Assembly (NCBI RefSeq): GCF_014673495.1
Contig: NZ_CP051006.1
Coordinates: 8,617,001 to 8,681,000, forward strand
DNA: 64,000 nt
Direction: 5' to 3'
Source: Streptomyces griseofuscus
GTDB lineage: Bacteria; Actinomycetota; Actinomycetes; Streptomycetales; Streptomycetaceae
In this document: positions 53,518-62,079 of the stretch, one piece after another
Position numbering within the stretch: position 1 is the stretch's first letter
Layout: each line of letters opens with the position of its first letter
Made by a program: the position numbers and the translations under genes
Notes under the pieces: model-generated
Databases searched by the model: none
The model's input: only the letters and a program-made list of their open reading frames with translations
What the model was told of the DNA's origin: nothing

Positions 53518-54459
53518 TCAGGTGGTGGTTCTGGCTTCTTGCCTGCGCCGGGTGATGGTGGTTTTGTCGGGTTCGCGGAGGTTCCATACGATGTGGAGTT
53601 TGCCGAGGGCCATGAGGAGCCAGCCGCTGAGGTCGGGTTCCCACCAGGTGACGCCGTGGCGGTAGGAGCCGGGGAAGGCGTGGTGGTTGTTCTGGAGTCC
53701 TTCGCCGAAGGTGAGCAGGGCGACGGGCCAGTTGTTGGCGCTGTGGTCCTCGTTGTCGAAGGGCCGTCCGCCGAAGGCGTGGCAGATCGAGCCGACGCAC
53801 CAGGCGGCCTGGTTGGCGACGAAGATCCGGGCGAGGCCGCCGAAGACGAGTCCGCCGAGCAGTGCCATCGGGGTGCGGACGATCGCGTAGTCGATGAGGG
53901 CGGGCAGGGCGAGGCCGAGCAGTACCCACTGCGGGTAGGTGCGGTTGAAGTACATCAGGCGCCGGCTGCGCAGGACGTCGGGTCCGAAGACGGTGACCTT
54001 GCTGGCTTCGGGGCTGAGCATCCAGGGCATGTGGGCGTACCACAGGCCGTGCAGGCGGGCTTTGAGGGCCCAGCCGTGGAGGTTGGGGGAGTGGGGGTCG
54101 CCTTCCTGGTCGCTGAAGCGGTGGTGGCGGCGGTGGGTGATGACCCAGAACATGAGGGGGCCCTGGGCGCCCATGGATCCGGTGATCATCATGAGGGCTT
54201 CGAAGGCGGGTGAGGTCTTGAAGGCTTTGTGGGCGAGGTAGCGGTGGAAGCCCACGGTGATGCCGAACATGTGGACGAAGTACATGGCGGCGAACAGCCA
54301 CAGGTCGGTCGCGGTGTAGTGGCCGCTCCACAGCAGGTAGGCGGCGGCCGCGGTTCCGATCAGTGGCAGGGTCATGGTGGTCAGGGCGGAGAACCGTTTG
54401 ATCCGCAGGCTGACGGGGTCGAGCCTGACGACGGCGTTCGCGGCCGCGGTCGCGGACAT
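53518..54459 (-). CDS. Fatty acid desaturase/acetylenase, acyl-CoA delta-9 type (second)
   Basis: A 313-residue membrane diiron enzyme with His boxes HRYLAH (HxxxxH), HRRHH and NNHH. Spans: LTTMTLPLIGTAAAAYLL, LWLFAAMYFVHMFGITVGF, ALLGGLVFGGLARIFV. Paralogue of the next gene upstream. It lies 2 bp downstream of that gene and 71 bp upstream of the ACP. Likely desaturates or acetylenates the ACP-bound chain. Confidence 0.93.
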   Translation of the reverse strand: MSATAAANAVVRLDPVSLRIKRFSALTTMTLPLIGTAAAAYLLWSGHYTATDLWLFAAMYFVHMFGITVGFHRYLAHKAFKTSPAFEALMMITGSMGAQGPLMFWVITHRRHHRFSDQEGDPHSPNLHGWALKARLHGLWYAHMPWMLSPEASKVTVFGPDVLRSRRLMYFNRTYPQWVLLGLALPALIDYAIVRTPMALLGGLVFGGLARIFVANQAAWCVGSICHAFGGRPFDNEDHSANNWPVALLTFGEGLQNNHHAFPGSYRHGVTWWEPDLSGWLLMALGKLHIVWNLREPDKTTITRRRQEARTTT

Positions 54460-54461
54460 CG

Positions 54462-55607
54462 TCAACTCCCTTCCTCTCGGTGTGAGACGGGCTTCGGGGC
54501 GTGCCCCGTGTGGTGCGGTGCGGGCGCGGACTGCTCCGGTGTGCGGGGGGCGGGCTCCGGTGCGGGTTCGGGCCGGTCTGGCGTGGGCGTGGTCCGGTTG
54601 TCCGGTGCGGGGGTGGCCGGGTCGTCCGGTGCGGGTGTGTGCGGGTCGGGTGGGTGTGGGGTTGGGTGCCGGGTGGTGGGGTGGGGGCGCATGCGGTCGG
54701 GGTAGCGGGCGTCGTGGACGAGTCCGAGGGCGTCCAGGGCCCGGATGACGGCTCCGGTGGGGTCGATCTGGAGGAGGTTGTGCCGGTTGTGGGCCAGGGA
54801 GGGGCGGGCGTGGTGGTTGTTGTGCCAGGAGCCGCCGACCGAGATCGCCGCGAGGGGGGCCACGTTGCGGCTGGTGTCGCGGGTGCGGTAGGGGCGGTGG
54901 CCGATGGTGTGGCCGATGGAGTTGACGGCCCAGGTGACGTGGTCGAGGAGGAAGATGCGGGCCAGTCCGCCCCACAGCAGTCCGCCCACCGCGCCGTGTG
55001 TCGTTCCTCCCGACAGGAGCCAGCCCGCGAGTGCCGGCAGCGCGAGCCCGGCCAGCACCCACACGAAGTAGTACTGGTTCAGGCGCATGACGAGGCGGTC
55101 GCGGACCATGTCGGGGGCGCGGCGGGCCCAGTCCTGGCGCTGGACGGTGAAGAGCCAGCCGACGTGTCCGTGCCAGAATCCGCGCAGCCGTCCGGCCAGT
55201 CCCGGGCCGAGCGCCCGCGGGGAGTGCGGGTCGCCGTCCTTGTCGGTGAAGGCGTGGTGCTGGCGGTGGATGGCCACCCAGAACACGACCGGTCCCTGTG
55301 CGGCCATGCTTCCGGCGATGCCCCACAGGGTGGTGACGACGGGGCCGGCGGCGAAGGAGCGGTGGGAGAAGAAGCGGTGGAAGCCGCCTTCCACGCCCAG
55401 TGAGGTGATCGCGTACATCACCACCAGCAGCAGGGCGTCAATCCAGGTGAAGCCGTAGTGTGCGGCGAAGACGATCGCGGCGGCGGTGCCGAGGGTGGGG
55501 ACGCCGACGGTGACCCAGGCGAGGTTGCGGGCTTGCCGGTCGATCCGGGCGGGGGCCGTGGTGGTGCGGGGCGGTGCCTGGCCGGCCCCGGTGCGGGCGC
55601 TGCTCAT
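54462..55607 (-). CDS. Fatty acid desaturase/acetylenase, acyl-CoA delta-9 type (first), with Pro-rich tail
   Basis: A 381-residue membrane diiron enzyme: His boxes HRFFSH, HRQHH and HNNHH; spans AWVTVGVPTLGTAAAIVFAA and LLLVVMYAITSLGVEGGF. The catalytic part ends near residue 295; the last about 85 residues are a Pro/Thr/Ala/His-rich repeat tail (PDPHTPAPDDPATPAP), unusual for the family and encoded by a low-complexity stretch. The start overlaps the ligase stop (ATGA, 55604-55607). Paralogue of the gene at 53518-54459. Confidence 0.92.
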   Translation of the reverse strand: MSSARTGAGQAPPRTTTAPARIDRQARNLAWVTVGVPTLGTAAAIVFAAHYGFTWIDALLLVVMYAITSLGVEGGFHRFFSHRSFAAGPVVTTLWGIAGSMAAQGPVVFWVAIHRQHHAFTDKDGDPHSPRALGPGLAGRLRGFWHGHVGWLFTVQRQDWARRAPDMVRDRLVMRLNQYYFVWVLAGLALPALAGWLLSGGTTHGAVGGLLWGGLARIFLLDHVTWAVNSIGHTIGHRPYRTRDTSRNVAPLAAISVGGSWHNNHHARPSLAHNRHNLLQIDPTGAVIRALDALGLVHDARYPDRMRPHPTTRHPTPHPPDPHTPAPDDPATPAPDNRTTPTPDRPEPAPEPAPRTPEQSAPAPHHTGHAPKPVSHREEGS

Positions 55608-57424
55608 GACACCCCCGCCGGGGCGGCCGCGGTGTCTGCGGGTGCGGGGAAGGTTTTGAGGGTGCCGTCGAGGTAGGCCTTGCGGGTGTCGCGGCGGCGG
55701 ACTTTGCCGCTGGTGGTCATCAGGACGCATCCGGGGGGTCCGATGTGGATGCGGCCGGGGCGTACGCCGTGGTCCTCGGTGACCGCGGCGGTCATTTTCT
55801 CGAGGAGTTCTTTCTCCTGGGCGGCGAATTCTCTGGCGGTGCCGCGGAATTCGGCGACGAGGACGACTTCTTCCTCGTCGCGTGTGGCGTGGGGCAGGGC
55901 GAACGCGGCGATGCGGCGCAGGTCCTGGTGGGCGCGCAGGACGGAGTGTTCGATGTCCTGGGGGTGGAGGTTGCGGCCGCTGATGACGATGAGGTCCTTG
56001 AGGCGTCCGGTGACGAAGAGTTCCGCGTCGAGGAGGAAGCCGAGGTCTCCGGTGCGCAGGTAGGTGCGGTGGTCGTCGGTGGCGTGGGCGGGGCGGGCGC
56101 CGAAGGTGCGGGCGGTCAGTTCGGGGCGCCCCAGGTAGCCGGCGGCGACGCTGGGGCCGTTGACCCAGATCTCGCCGCTCTCGCCGTCGGGCAACGGGGT
56201 GAGGGTGTGGGGGTCGACGATGAGGACCTCGTGGCCGTCGGCGATGATTCCGCAGCTGACGACCTTGACCGTGCCCGTGTCGGCCGCACCGCTGTCGGCG
56301 CCGTCGCTGTCAGCGGCGTCGCTGTGGGGGTGGGTGCGGTGGGCGTGGCCTTGTTCGAGGGCGGTCTTGTCGAGTTGTTCGGTGCGGATGGTGTCGGCGG
56401 TTTCGGGTTTGCCGGAGACGAAGAGGGTGGCTTCGGCGAGTCCGTAGCAGGGGATGAGGCTGCCGGGGTCGAAGCCGACGGGGGCGAAGCGTTCCTCGAA
56501 GCGTTCCATGGTGTTGCCGGAGACGGGTTCGCTGCCGCAGAACACCTGGCGCAGGCGGCTGAGGTCGAGGGTGGTGAGTTCTTCGTCGGTGATGTTCTGG
56601 GCGCACAGGTCGAACGCGAAGTTCGGGCCGACGGAGATGGTGACCTTGTGGTCGGTGATGGCTTTGAGCCAGCGGTAGGGGTCCTGCACGAAGTGGATGG
56701 GGGAGAGCATGACCAGGGGCCAGCCGCCGTGCAGGGCGAGCATGATGGTGCCCATCAGGCCCATGTCGTGGTAGGGGGGCAGCCAGGAGCAGCCGACGCG
56801 GTCCTCCTCGTAGCCCATGTGGGTGTCCAGGACCCGGCAGTTGCTGAGCAGGTTCTCGTGGGTGAGGACGATGCCCTTGGGGTCGCCGGTCGATCCCGAG
56901 CTGTACTGGATCAGTGCCGGCTCCACCACCCGTGAGGGCACGGGCCCGTTGGCCGGCGGCTGGTAGAAGTCCGGTTCGGGGAAGATCCACTGGGGGTGTT
57001 CGGTGGTGGGGGTGAGCTGCTGGTGGAAGTGGTCGACCTGGGGGGCGAAGCGGGGGTCGGTCAGGACGGCGCGTGGGTTGCAGTCGTCCAGGACGGACAG
57101 GAAGCGGGCGGTGGCGCGTCGTCCGAACGGCGGGAAGCAGGGTACGGCGGTGCAGCCGGCCTGCATGATGCCGAAGAGTCCGGCGACGTAGTCGAGTCCG
57201 GGGTCCAGGGCGAGGACGACGTGGCCCTGGGTGAGGCCGCGTTCGTTGAGGTGGGCGGCGACCGCGCCGGCGCGGTCGGCGAGTTCGCGGTAGGTCCAGT
57301 CGATCGGGTGGTCGCCGGTCCCGTCGGGCAGGAAGCGGAACGCGAGCCGGTCGGGTGTCCGGGTCGCGCGGTGTTCGAGGACGTGGACCAGCGAGGTGTG
57401 GGCGGACGGTGGCAGCGGACTCAC
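55604..57424 (-). CDS. Fatty acyl-AMP ligase (FAAL) that loads the ACP
   Basis: A 606-residue adenylate-forming enzyme: YSSGSTGDPKGIVLTH (P-loop-like A3), WLPPYHDMGLMGTIMLALHG (FAAL hallmark), CYGLAEATLFVSGKP (A5), TYLRTGDLGFLLDAELFVTG (A7), GRLKDLIVISGRNLHPQDIE (hinge). These are FAAL rather than acyl-CoA ligase features, so acyl-AMP goes to a carrier protein, here the ACP at 53165. An Asp/Ala-rich insertion (SDAADSDGADSGAAD) lies before the last third. GTG 57424 with GGAAGG upstream is chosen; the ATG at 57505 would read into the repeat region. First gene of the tightly coupled ligase-to-rubredoxin operon. Confidence 0.95.
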   Translation of the reverse strand: MSPLPPSAHTSLVHVLEHRATRTPDRLAFRFLPDGTGDHPIDWTYRELADRAGAVAAHLNERGLTQGHVVLALDPGLDYVAGLFGIMQAGCTAVPCFPPFGRRATARFLSVLDDCNPRAVLTDPRFAPQVDHFHQQLTPTTEHPQWIFPEPDFYQPPANGPVPSRVVEPALIQYSSGSTGDPKGIVLTHENLLSNCRVLDTHMGYEEDRVGCSWLPPYHDMGLMGTIMLALHGGWPLVMLSPIHFVQDPYRWLKAITDHKVTISVGPNFAFDLCAQNITDEELTTLDLSRLRQVFCGSEPVSGNTMERFEERFAPVGFDPGSLIPCYGLAEATLFVSGKPETADTIRTEQLDKTALEQGHAHRTHPHSDAADSDGADSGAADTGTVKVVSCGIIADGHEVLIVDPHTLTPLPDGESGEIWVNGPSVAAGYLGRPELTARTFGARPAHATDDHRTYLRTGDLGFLLDAELFVTGRLKDLIVISGRNLHPQDIEHSVLRAHQDLRRIAAFALPHATRDEEEVVLVAEFRGTAREFAAQEKELLEKMTAAVTEDHGVRPGRIHIGPPGCVLMTTSGKVRRRDTRKAYLDGTLKTFPAPADTAAAPAGVS

Positions 57425-57511
57425 AGGAATACGGCCTTCCGGGTCGGTCTGCGTGTGGGACACGTGCGTGATCTGTGGGCGAACCCCCAACCCCCAACCC
57501 CCCAAGCCCCC

Positions 57512-57620
57512 GAGCCTCCAGGCCCCGAGGCCGAGGCCCCGAGTTGGAGGCCCCGAGCCTCCAGGCCCCGAGGCCGAGGCCCCGAGTTGGAGGCCCCGAG
57601 CCTCCAGGCCCCGAGGCCCT
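57512..57620. repeat. 43-bp tandem repeat, 2.5 copies
   Basis: The unit starts GAGCCTCCAGGCCCCGAGGC and ends GAGTTGGAGGCCCC; copies begin at 57512, 57555 and 57598 (partial). It lies just upstream of the acyl-AMP ligase start, followed by degenerate GAGGCCC-type repeats to about 57780. Confidence 0.85.
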
Positions 57621-58101
57621 GAGCCTTTGAGGCCCTGAGCTCCTGAGCCCCTGAGGCCCCGAGGTCCCGAGGCTCCTGGGCCCCGAACCCCCGAGCCTTT
57701 GCGGCCCTGAGCTCCTGAGCCCCTGAGGCCCCGGGCTCCCGGGCCTCCGAGGCTGCGAGCCCCCGAACCCCCCGAGGCCGTGGGGCCGGGAGAGCGGGAG
57801 GGCCCCTTGCGGTGCGTGGCCCGTGGCGCGCGGGCCCGCGGCCGGGAGGTTGTGGCGCCGGGGCCCGGACGTGTGGCCTGTGACGGGGCTGTGGCGCCGC
57901 CTTCCCGCGGCGCGCGGGCGTGTGACGCCGGGACTTGTGACGCCGCGTTCCCGCGGGGGCGGGCGCGTGGCGCGTGTCACCGGTGCCCGTGGTGCCGGGG
58001 CTCGTGGTGCCGTGGTGCGTGGTGCCGGGGCTCGTGATGTGCGGGCCTGTGGCGTGTGGGTGTGCGGAGGGGGTGCGGGTGGTGCTGGGGTGGGGGTGGT
58101 G
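57621..58101. other. Low-complexity region between ligase and thioesterase genes
   Basis: About 480 bp made of degenerate CCTGAGGCCCCGAG and GTGGTGCCGGGG/CGTGGTGCC-type repeats (57621-58080). No gene. It separates the ligase operon from the thioesterase, so the ligase operon must have a promoter inside or be read through it. Confidence 0.5.
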
Positions 58102-58896
58102 TCAGAGGGTGCGGACCACGCGTAGTTGCTGGGCGCTGCCCAGGTGGGTGCCGTCGGGTGTCCAGGCGTCGATCTGTTCGTCGACCCAGCCGTCGGGTCC
58201 GGCGGTGCGGGTGGTGGCCCGCAGCAGGATCCAGGGGGAGGTGGCGGTGGCCAGTCCCGGGGCGGGGCGTACGGTCAGTTCGACGGTGGGGACGACGGCG
58301 AGGGTGGACAGGATCGCCGCGTAGGAGGGGGCGAGGGCGTCCATCAGCAGGACGAGGCGGAGCGGGTCGGGGGCTTCGTCGTCCTCGGTCAGCCGTACCC
58401 AGGCGAGGAGTTCGGGCTGCGGGCCGCCGGCGTAGGGGCGGGCGGTGCCGACGGGGCGGATCTCCATGCTGGTGGCGATGGGTACGAACTCCGCGGGGAT
58501 GGCGAACACTTCGCACTCGGCGGGGGGCGGTGCGGGCGGGGCCTGGGGGGTGACGGGCTGCCAGGTGTTCTCGCCGCGGCGGGCGAACACGGCGCTCGCC
58601 TCGATCGCGGTGCCCTTCTCGCTCTGGGCCTGGGCGCGGACCACGCTGAGGGTCCGTCCGGCCCGTACCAGGGCGGCGTCCACGGTGAAGCCGGGGTCGA
58701 CGGGCCGGTCGAACCGGCCGGTGACGCTCTGGAGTTCGAGTCCGGGTGCGTGTTCGCGCATCGCGGAGGTCAGCAGGGCGAGGGCGAGACCGCCGTGGAA
58801 CCCGCCGAAGCCGCGCAGGTGCGCGTCCGCTTGCAGCCACCCGTTCACCGGTTTTCTCAGGAGGGCTCCCGGTGTCGCCCCGTCAGTGTTCAGCAT
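58102..58896 (-). CDS. Double-hotdog thioesterase (acyl-CoA thioesterase II/TesB-like)
   Basis: A 264-residue protein with two hotdog halves: GFGGFHGGLALALLTSAMRE and LQSVTGRFDRPVDPGFTVDA in the first, VLLMDALAPSYAAILSTLAV in the second. Members hydrolyse acyl thioesters; the residues for catalysis are variable. It lies between the hydrolase-fold gene and the ligase; could be a proofreading or release thioesterase alongside the alpha/beta hydrolase (inference). An extra compared with the minimal polyyne gene set. Confidence 0.85.
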   Translation of the reverse strand: MLNTDGATPGALLRKPVNGWLQADAHLRGFGGFHGGLALALLTSAMREHAPGLELQSVTGRFDRPVDPGFTVDAALVRAGRTLSVVRAQAQSEKGTAIEASAVFARRGENTWQPVTPQAPPAPPPAECEVFAIPAEFVPIATSMEIRPVGTARPYAGGPQPELLAWVRLTEDDEAPDPLRLVLLMDALAPSYAAILSTLAVVPTVELTVRPAPGLATATSPWILLRATTRTAGPDGWVDEQIDAWTPDGTHLGSAQQLRVVRTL

Positions 58897-59001
58897 GCGA
58901 AGACAGCGTCCCGTCCGAGTGTGTGGAAAAGAGGGGGGTGTGCGGGGGTGCCGGCCCCGGGGCGGGCTGTACAGGAGCCTGCCCCGGGCCGGGGGTGGGG
59001 G

Positions 59002-59892
59002 TCAGCCGAAGAAGGCGGTCAGTTCGGCCGCGACGGTCTCGGGCTGTTCCTCGACCATGTAGTTGCGGGTGTTCTTGACCTCGATGACGCGTACGTCGCT
59101 GCCGCAGGTGGGCAGGACGCGGTTCATGTAGTCGTAGAACCCGCCGTAGGCGAGGCCGAGGACGGGCACGGACAGCTTGCCGTAGCCGCGGAAGTCGTCG
59201 ATGTCCTGCTGGTAGGCCTGGAACCAGCCCTGGCTGGCGCGGATGGCTTCGGGTGTGTCGTACGCGTGCGCGTACACGTCGCGGTCCTGCGGCAGGACGG
59301 CGTCGGGGTTGACCAGGCTCAGGCCGAGCATGTAGTCGATCATGATGCGGTAGCGGCCGGCGAGTGCCTGTTCGGGGAAGCCGGGCACGATGTTGAAGGC
59401 GAGCCACCAGCGGTGCGGGGGGGTGTCCTCGGGCTTCGGCATCAGGCGGAAGTTCTGGTAGCTGTCGTCGATGTGCGTGGTGTTGATGATGGCGAGGCGG
59501 TTGGTGGCCGCTTCGTGGTTCGCGGCGTAGGCGAAGGCGACCATGGCGCCGATGCCGTGTCCGGCGATGTTGATCCGCTTGTGGCCGAGGTGTTCGGCCA
59601 GGGCGCGGATGTCGGCGGCCATGTTTTTCTTCTCGTAGCCAAAGCCGGGGCGGCTGGAGCCGCCCATGCCGCGGATGTCGACCGCGACGACGCGGAAGTG
59701 TTCCGCGAGGGCGGGCATCACCTTGCGGTACTCCCACCAGGTCTCCGGCCAGCCCGGCAGCAGGAACAGCGGTTCGCCCTGCCCGCCGGTGACGTAGTGC
59801 AGCCGCACCCCGTTGACGTCGGCGTACTCGCTGGTGAAGCCGCCCTCAAGGGACGCGGCGAGTTCCTCGTCGGACGGTACGTTCGTGCCCAT
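59002..59892 (-). CDS. Epoxide-hydrolase-like alpha/beta-hydrolase fold protein lacking catalytic residues
   Basis: A 296-residue intact gene, closest to epoxide hydrolase/haloalkane dehalogenase-type proteins: NGVRLHYVTGGQGEPLFLLP, GWPETWWEYRKVMPALAEHF, RVVAVDIRGMGGSSRPGFGY. The nucleophile elbow reads GHGIG (111-115) with Gly113 where Asp (or Ser) should be; the usual HGxP oxyanion motif is PGWP (46-49); the catalytic His position near the end (usually GHW) is RNY with Asn277. So hydrolysis by the normal mechanism is impossible. Relatives with this loss may act as lyases, binding proteins or cyclases. Ribosome site AGGGAGAG before ATG 59892. Confidence 0.85.
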   Translation of the reverse strand: MGTNVPSDEELAASLEGGFTSEYADVNGVRLHYVTGGQGEPLFLLPGWPETWWEYRKVMPALAEHFRVVAVDIRGMGGSSRPGFGYEKKNMAADIRALAEHLGHKRINIAGHGIGAMVAFAYAANHEAATNRLAIINTTHIDDSYQNFRLMPKPEDTPPHRWWLAFNIVPGFPEQALAGRYRIMIDYMLGLSLVNPDAVLPQDRDVYAHAYDTPEAIRASQGWFQAYQQDIDDFRGYGKLSVPVLGLAYGGFYDYMNRVLPTCGSDVRVIEVKNTRNYMVEEQPETVAAELTAFFG

Positions 59893-60171
59893 CAGTGTGC
59901 TCTCCCTCGTTGCTGTGGTGCGGTCGGGACGGCTCTGCCCGGGGGACCGCCCCGGGACCGCCGTCCCCCTCCGGACCCCGGCCGGGCCGGGAACCTCCGC
60001 CCCGAAGGACCGCCGGGACCCCGAAAGGCCGTCCCGGCCAGGCCGTCCCGGCGGGGTCGTCCCCGGGGTCGCCCGGGTCCTGCCGTGGGCGGTCCCGGGG
60101 GGTCCGGGGCGGTCCGGGGCGGTGGGATCCCGGGGGTCGGGGTCGGGGTTGGGGTTGGGTGGGGGGTGTGG
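59893..60171. other. GC-rich spacer between P450 and hydrolase-like genes
   Basis: About 280 bp of GGGACCGCC-type low-complexity sequence; no gene or clear terminator. Confidence 0.4.
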
Positions 60172-61404
60172 TCAGTCGGCCGTGACCGGGAGCCGGCCGT
60201 GGCCGCGCTGGACGATCTGGTCGCGGAACGTGGCCTCGCCGGCGAGCCGCAGCCCGGGCAGCCGGCGCAGCAGCAGGGGCACCGCCGTCTCCGCGGACAT
60301 CCGGGCCAGGGCCGCGCCCAGGCAGAAGTGCGCGCCGCCGCTGAAGGTGAGCGGGCTGTTGTCGCGGCGGGCGGGGTCGAAGACGTCCGGGTCCGTGAAG
60401 CGGCGCGGGTCGCGGTTGCCGGCGGCGATGAGCAGGGTCAGCGGCACGCCCTGGGCGACCTTGACGCCGAAGAAGTCCAGGTCGCGTGAGGCGACGCGGT
60501 TCAGGATCTGGGCGGCGGGGTCGAAGCGCAGGGTCTCGTCGGTGAAGCCGGCCGCGAACCCGGGTTCGGTGCGCAGCCGTTCGGCCTCGGCGGGGTGGGT
60601 GAGGGCGAGACGGACCATGTTGCTGAGCAGGTCCTGGGGTGCCTCGGTCGCGGCGACCAGGAGCAGCATGAGGTTGGCGACCAGTTCGGTCTCGCTCAGT
60701 TCGCCGCCCGCGTCGCGGGCGGCGGTGAAGGAGCTGGTCAGGTCGGTGGTGGGGTGGGCGCGGCGGCGGGCGACGAGGTCGTGGAAGTAGACGGCGAGGC
60801 GTTCCATGGCCGCGTCGCCGGCGGTGAGCTGGCCCATGTCGCGGATCGGTTCCAGGGTCAGCGTGATGTCGCCGACGTCCGCGCGGAACGCGTCGTGGTC
60901 CTCGTCGGGGATGCCGAGCAGTTCCCCGATGACGCCGGCGGCCATCGGGAAGGAGAACTCCGCGACCACGTCGACCGCCTCCCCGCCCGCGGCGAGGCGG
61001 GCGACGCGTTCGACGGCGTACGCGGCCCGCCGTTCGACCAGGGGCCGCCAGGCCTCCACGCTGCGCGCGGAGAAGGCGCTGGAGAAGAAGCGCCGGTAGC
61101 GCTCGTGGTCGGGGTCGTTGGAGAACAGCATGTTCTTCGTCAGCCAGGACCAGGAGGCGTGTTCGCGCCAGCCGGGCAGCTTGCCGTCCTGGACGGCGGC
61201 GTCGGTCGACAGCAGGTCCGGCTCGCGCAGTGCCCGCGCGCACTCGGCGTGGCCGGTGACGAAGAGGTGGGCTCCGCCCACGTCGACGACCGGCCCGTGG
61301 GCCCGCATCTGCTCGTACAGCGGGTAGGGGTCCTGTTTGCCCTCGAAGGACAGCAGACGGCCCATCACGTCGATCGGGTCTGCCAGGGTTTTCGTGGGAC
61401 TCAC
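60172..61404 (-). CDS. Cytochrome P450
   Basis: A 410-residue bacterial class I P450. Heme ligand Cys361 in FSGGAHFCLGAALAR; ExxR in DETLRFDP (Glu290, Arg293); I-helix LLLVAATEAPQDLL, where Glu254 is kept but the usual Thr is Ala255, followed by Pro. GTG 61404 is chosen, with GGAG 5 bp upstream. Probably hydroxylates or otherwise oxidises the fatty acid product; P450s are regular members of polyyne clusters. No ferredoxin gene is adjacent. First gene of the minus-strand P450/hydrolase-like/thioesterase group. Confidence 0.94.
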   Translation of the reverse strand: MSPTKTLADPIDVMGRLLSFEGKQDPYPLYEQMRAHGPVVDVGGAHLFVTGHAECARALREPDLLSTDAAVQDGKLPGWREHASWSWLTKNMLFSNDPDHERYRRFFSSAFSARSVEAWRPLVERRAAYAVERVARLAAGGEAVDVVAEFSFPMAAGVIGELLGIPDEDHDAFRADVGDITLTLEPIRDMGQLTAGDAAMERLAVYFHDLVARRRAHPTTDLTSSFTAARDAGGELSETELVANLMLLLVAATEAPQDLLSNMVRLALTHPAEAERLRTEPGFAAGFTDETLRFDPAAQILNRVASRDLDFFGVKVAQGVPLTLLIAAGNRDPRRFTDPDVFDPARRDNSPLTFSGGAHFCLGAALARMSAETAVPLLLRRLPGLRLAGEATFRDQIVQRGHGRLPVTAD

Positions 61405-61988
61405 TCTCACTCCGGGTATTCGACGGCAGCCGGGCATGCGGTGCGTGCGGTACAGGGGTGGTGTCCTTGCGGGCGGTACAGGGCGAGTTCGGTAATTGCC
61501 GGTGGTGCGCGGTGCATCAGCGTGTCCGAGGCAGGTGATCCGGGCCGGACACGTGGTTCGCGGTGCAATGGTGCAGAGCCCGAACTCAATGGGCTCTGTG
61601 TACTCGTCGTACTCGTCGAGTTGGAATGTCCAACTCGATTGTTCGAGCGACAATAACAATCTTCTTCGCCCCCGGGCAATCCCCGCGATCAGCGGATACG
61701 CAAGAGTTACGCGCCGGTAAGGTCGCGTCCGCCGGGAATGTGTATCGAGGGCATGAAACCGCTGCGCGGGCCCGTGAACACCCGGACGGAATACGGCAGT
61801 CCGCCTCCGCGGAAGCAAAGACACCGTTGTCAGTGATCCACTCCGCATTACCGGTGTGGCGTACGTCATGTCTCCGTGATGTCTCCATGTGTCGAACGGA
61901 TGTGACGGTCGTGAATCCCCGTCCTCTCCATGGGCCGAACGCGCCGCGCAAAACCGGAATTCGGTGCCGCGGTTCCCGGAAAGAGCTG
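61405..61988. promoter_or_regulatory. Promoter region of the P450 gene
   Basis: About 580 bp without genes, lower in GC than its surroundings (61560-61900), as expected for a regulatory region. It contains the perfect inverted repeat at 61616-61638 and an inverted pair AGAGCCC / GGGCTCT around 61574-61597. Confidence 0.5.
61616..61638. promoter_or_regulatory. Perfect palindromic operator upstream of P450
   Basis: 10-bp arms TCGAGTTGGA / TCCAACTCGA with a 3-bp spacer. The core GAGTTGGA-ATTCCAA type recurs immediately before the MFS start (63570-63586), pointing to one regulator for biosynthesis and export. Confidence 0.7.
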
Positions 61989-62024
61989 ACGGCCGGTCAG
62001 ATCGGTTGATCTGACCGGCCGTCG
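61989..62024 (-). terminator. Strong terminator after the MFS exporter gene
   Basis: Perfect 16-bp stem GACGGCCGGTCAGATC / GATCTGACCGGCCGTC with loop GGTT, 55 bp beyond the MFS stop. Confidence 0.85.
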
Positions 62025-62079
62025 CACACGGTTCCCGCCCTCCCCCGGCCCGGGCCGGGGGACGGTGACTACGGGCTGT

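Noticed and set aside
57512-57620. 43-bp repeats considered as a CRISPR array
   Set aside because: Copies are directly adjacent without spacers and composition is low-complexity; no cas genes are present.
58126-60489. A 787-codon plus-strand open frame across thioesterase and hydrolase-like genes
   Set aside because: Shadow of two clear minus-strand genes caused by high third-position GC.
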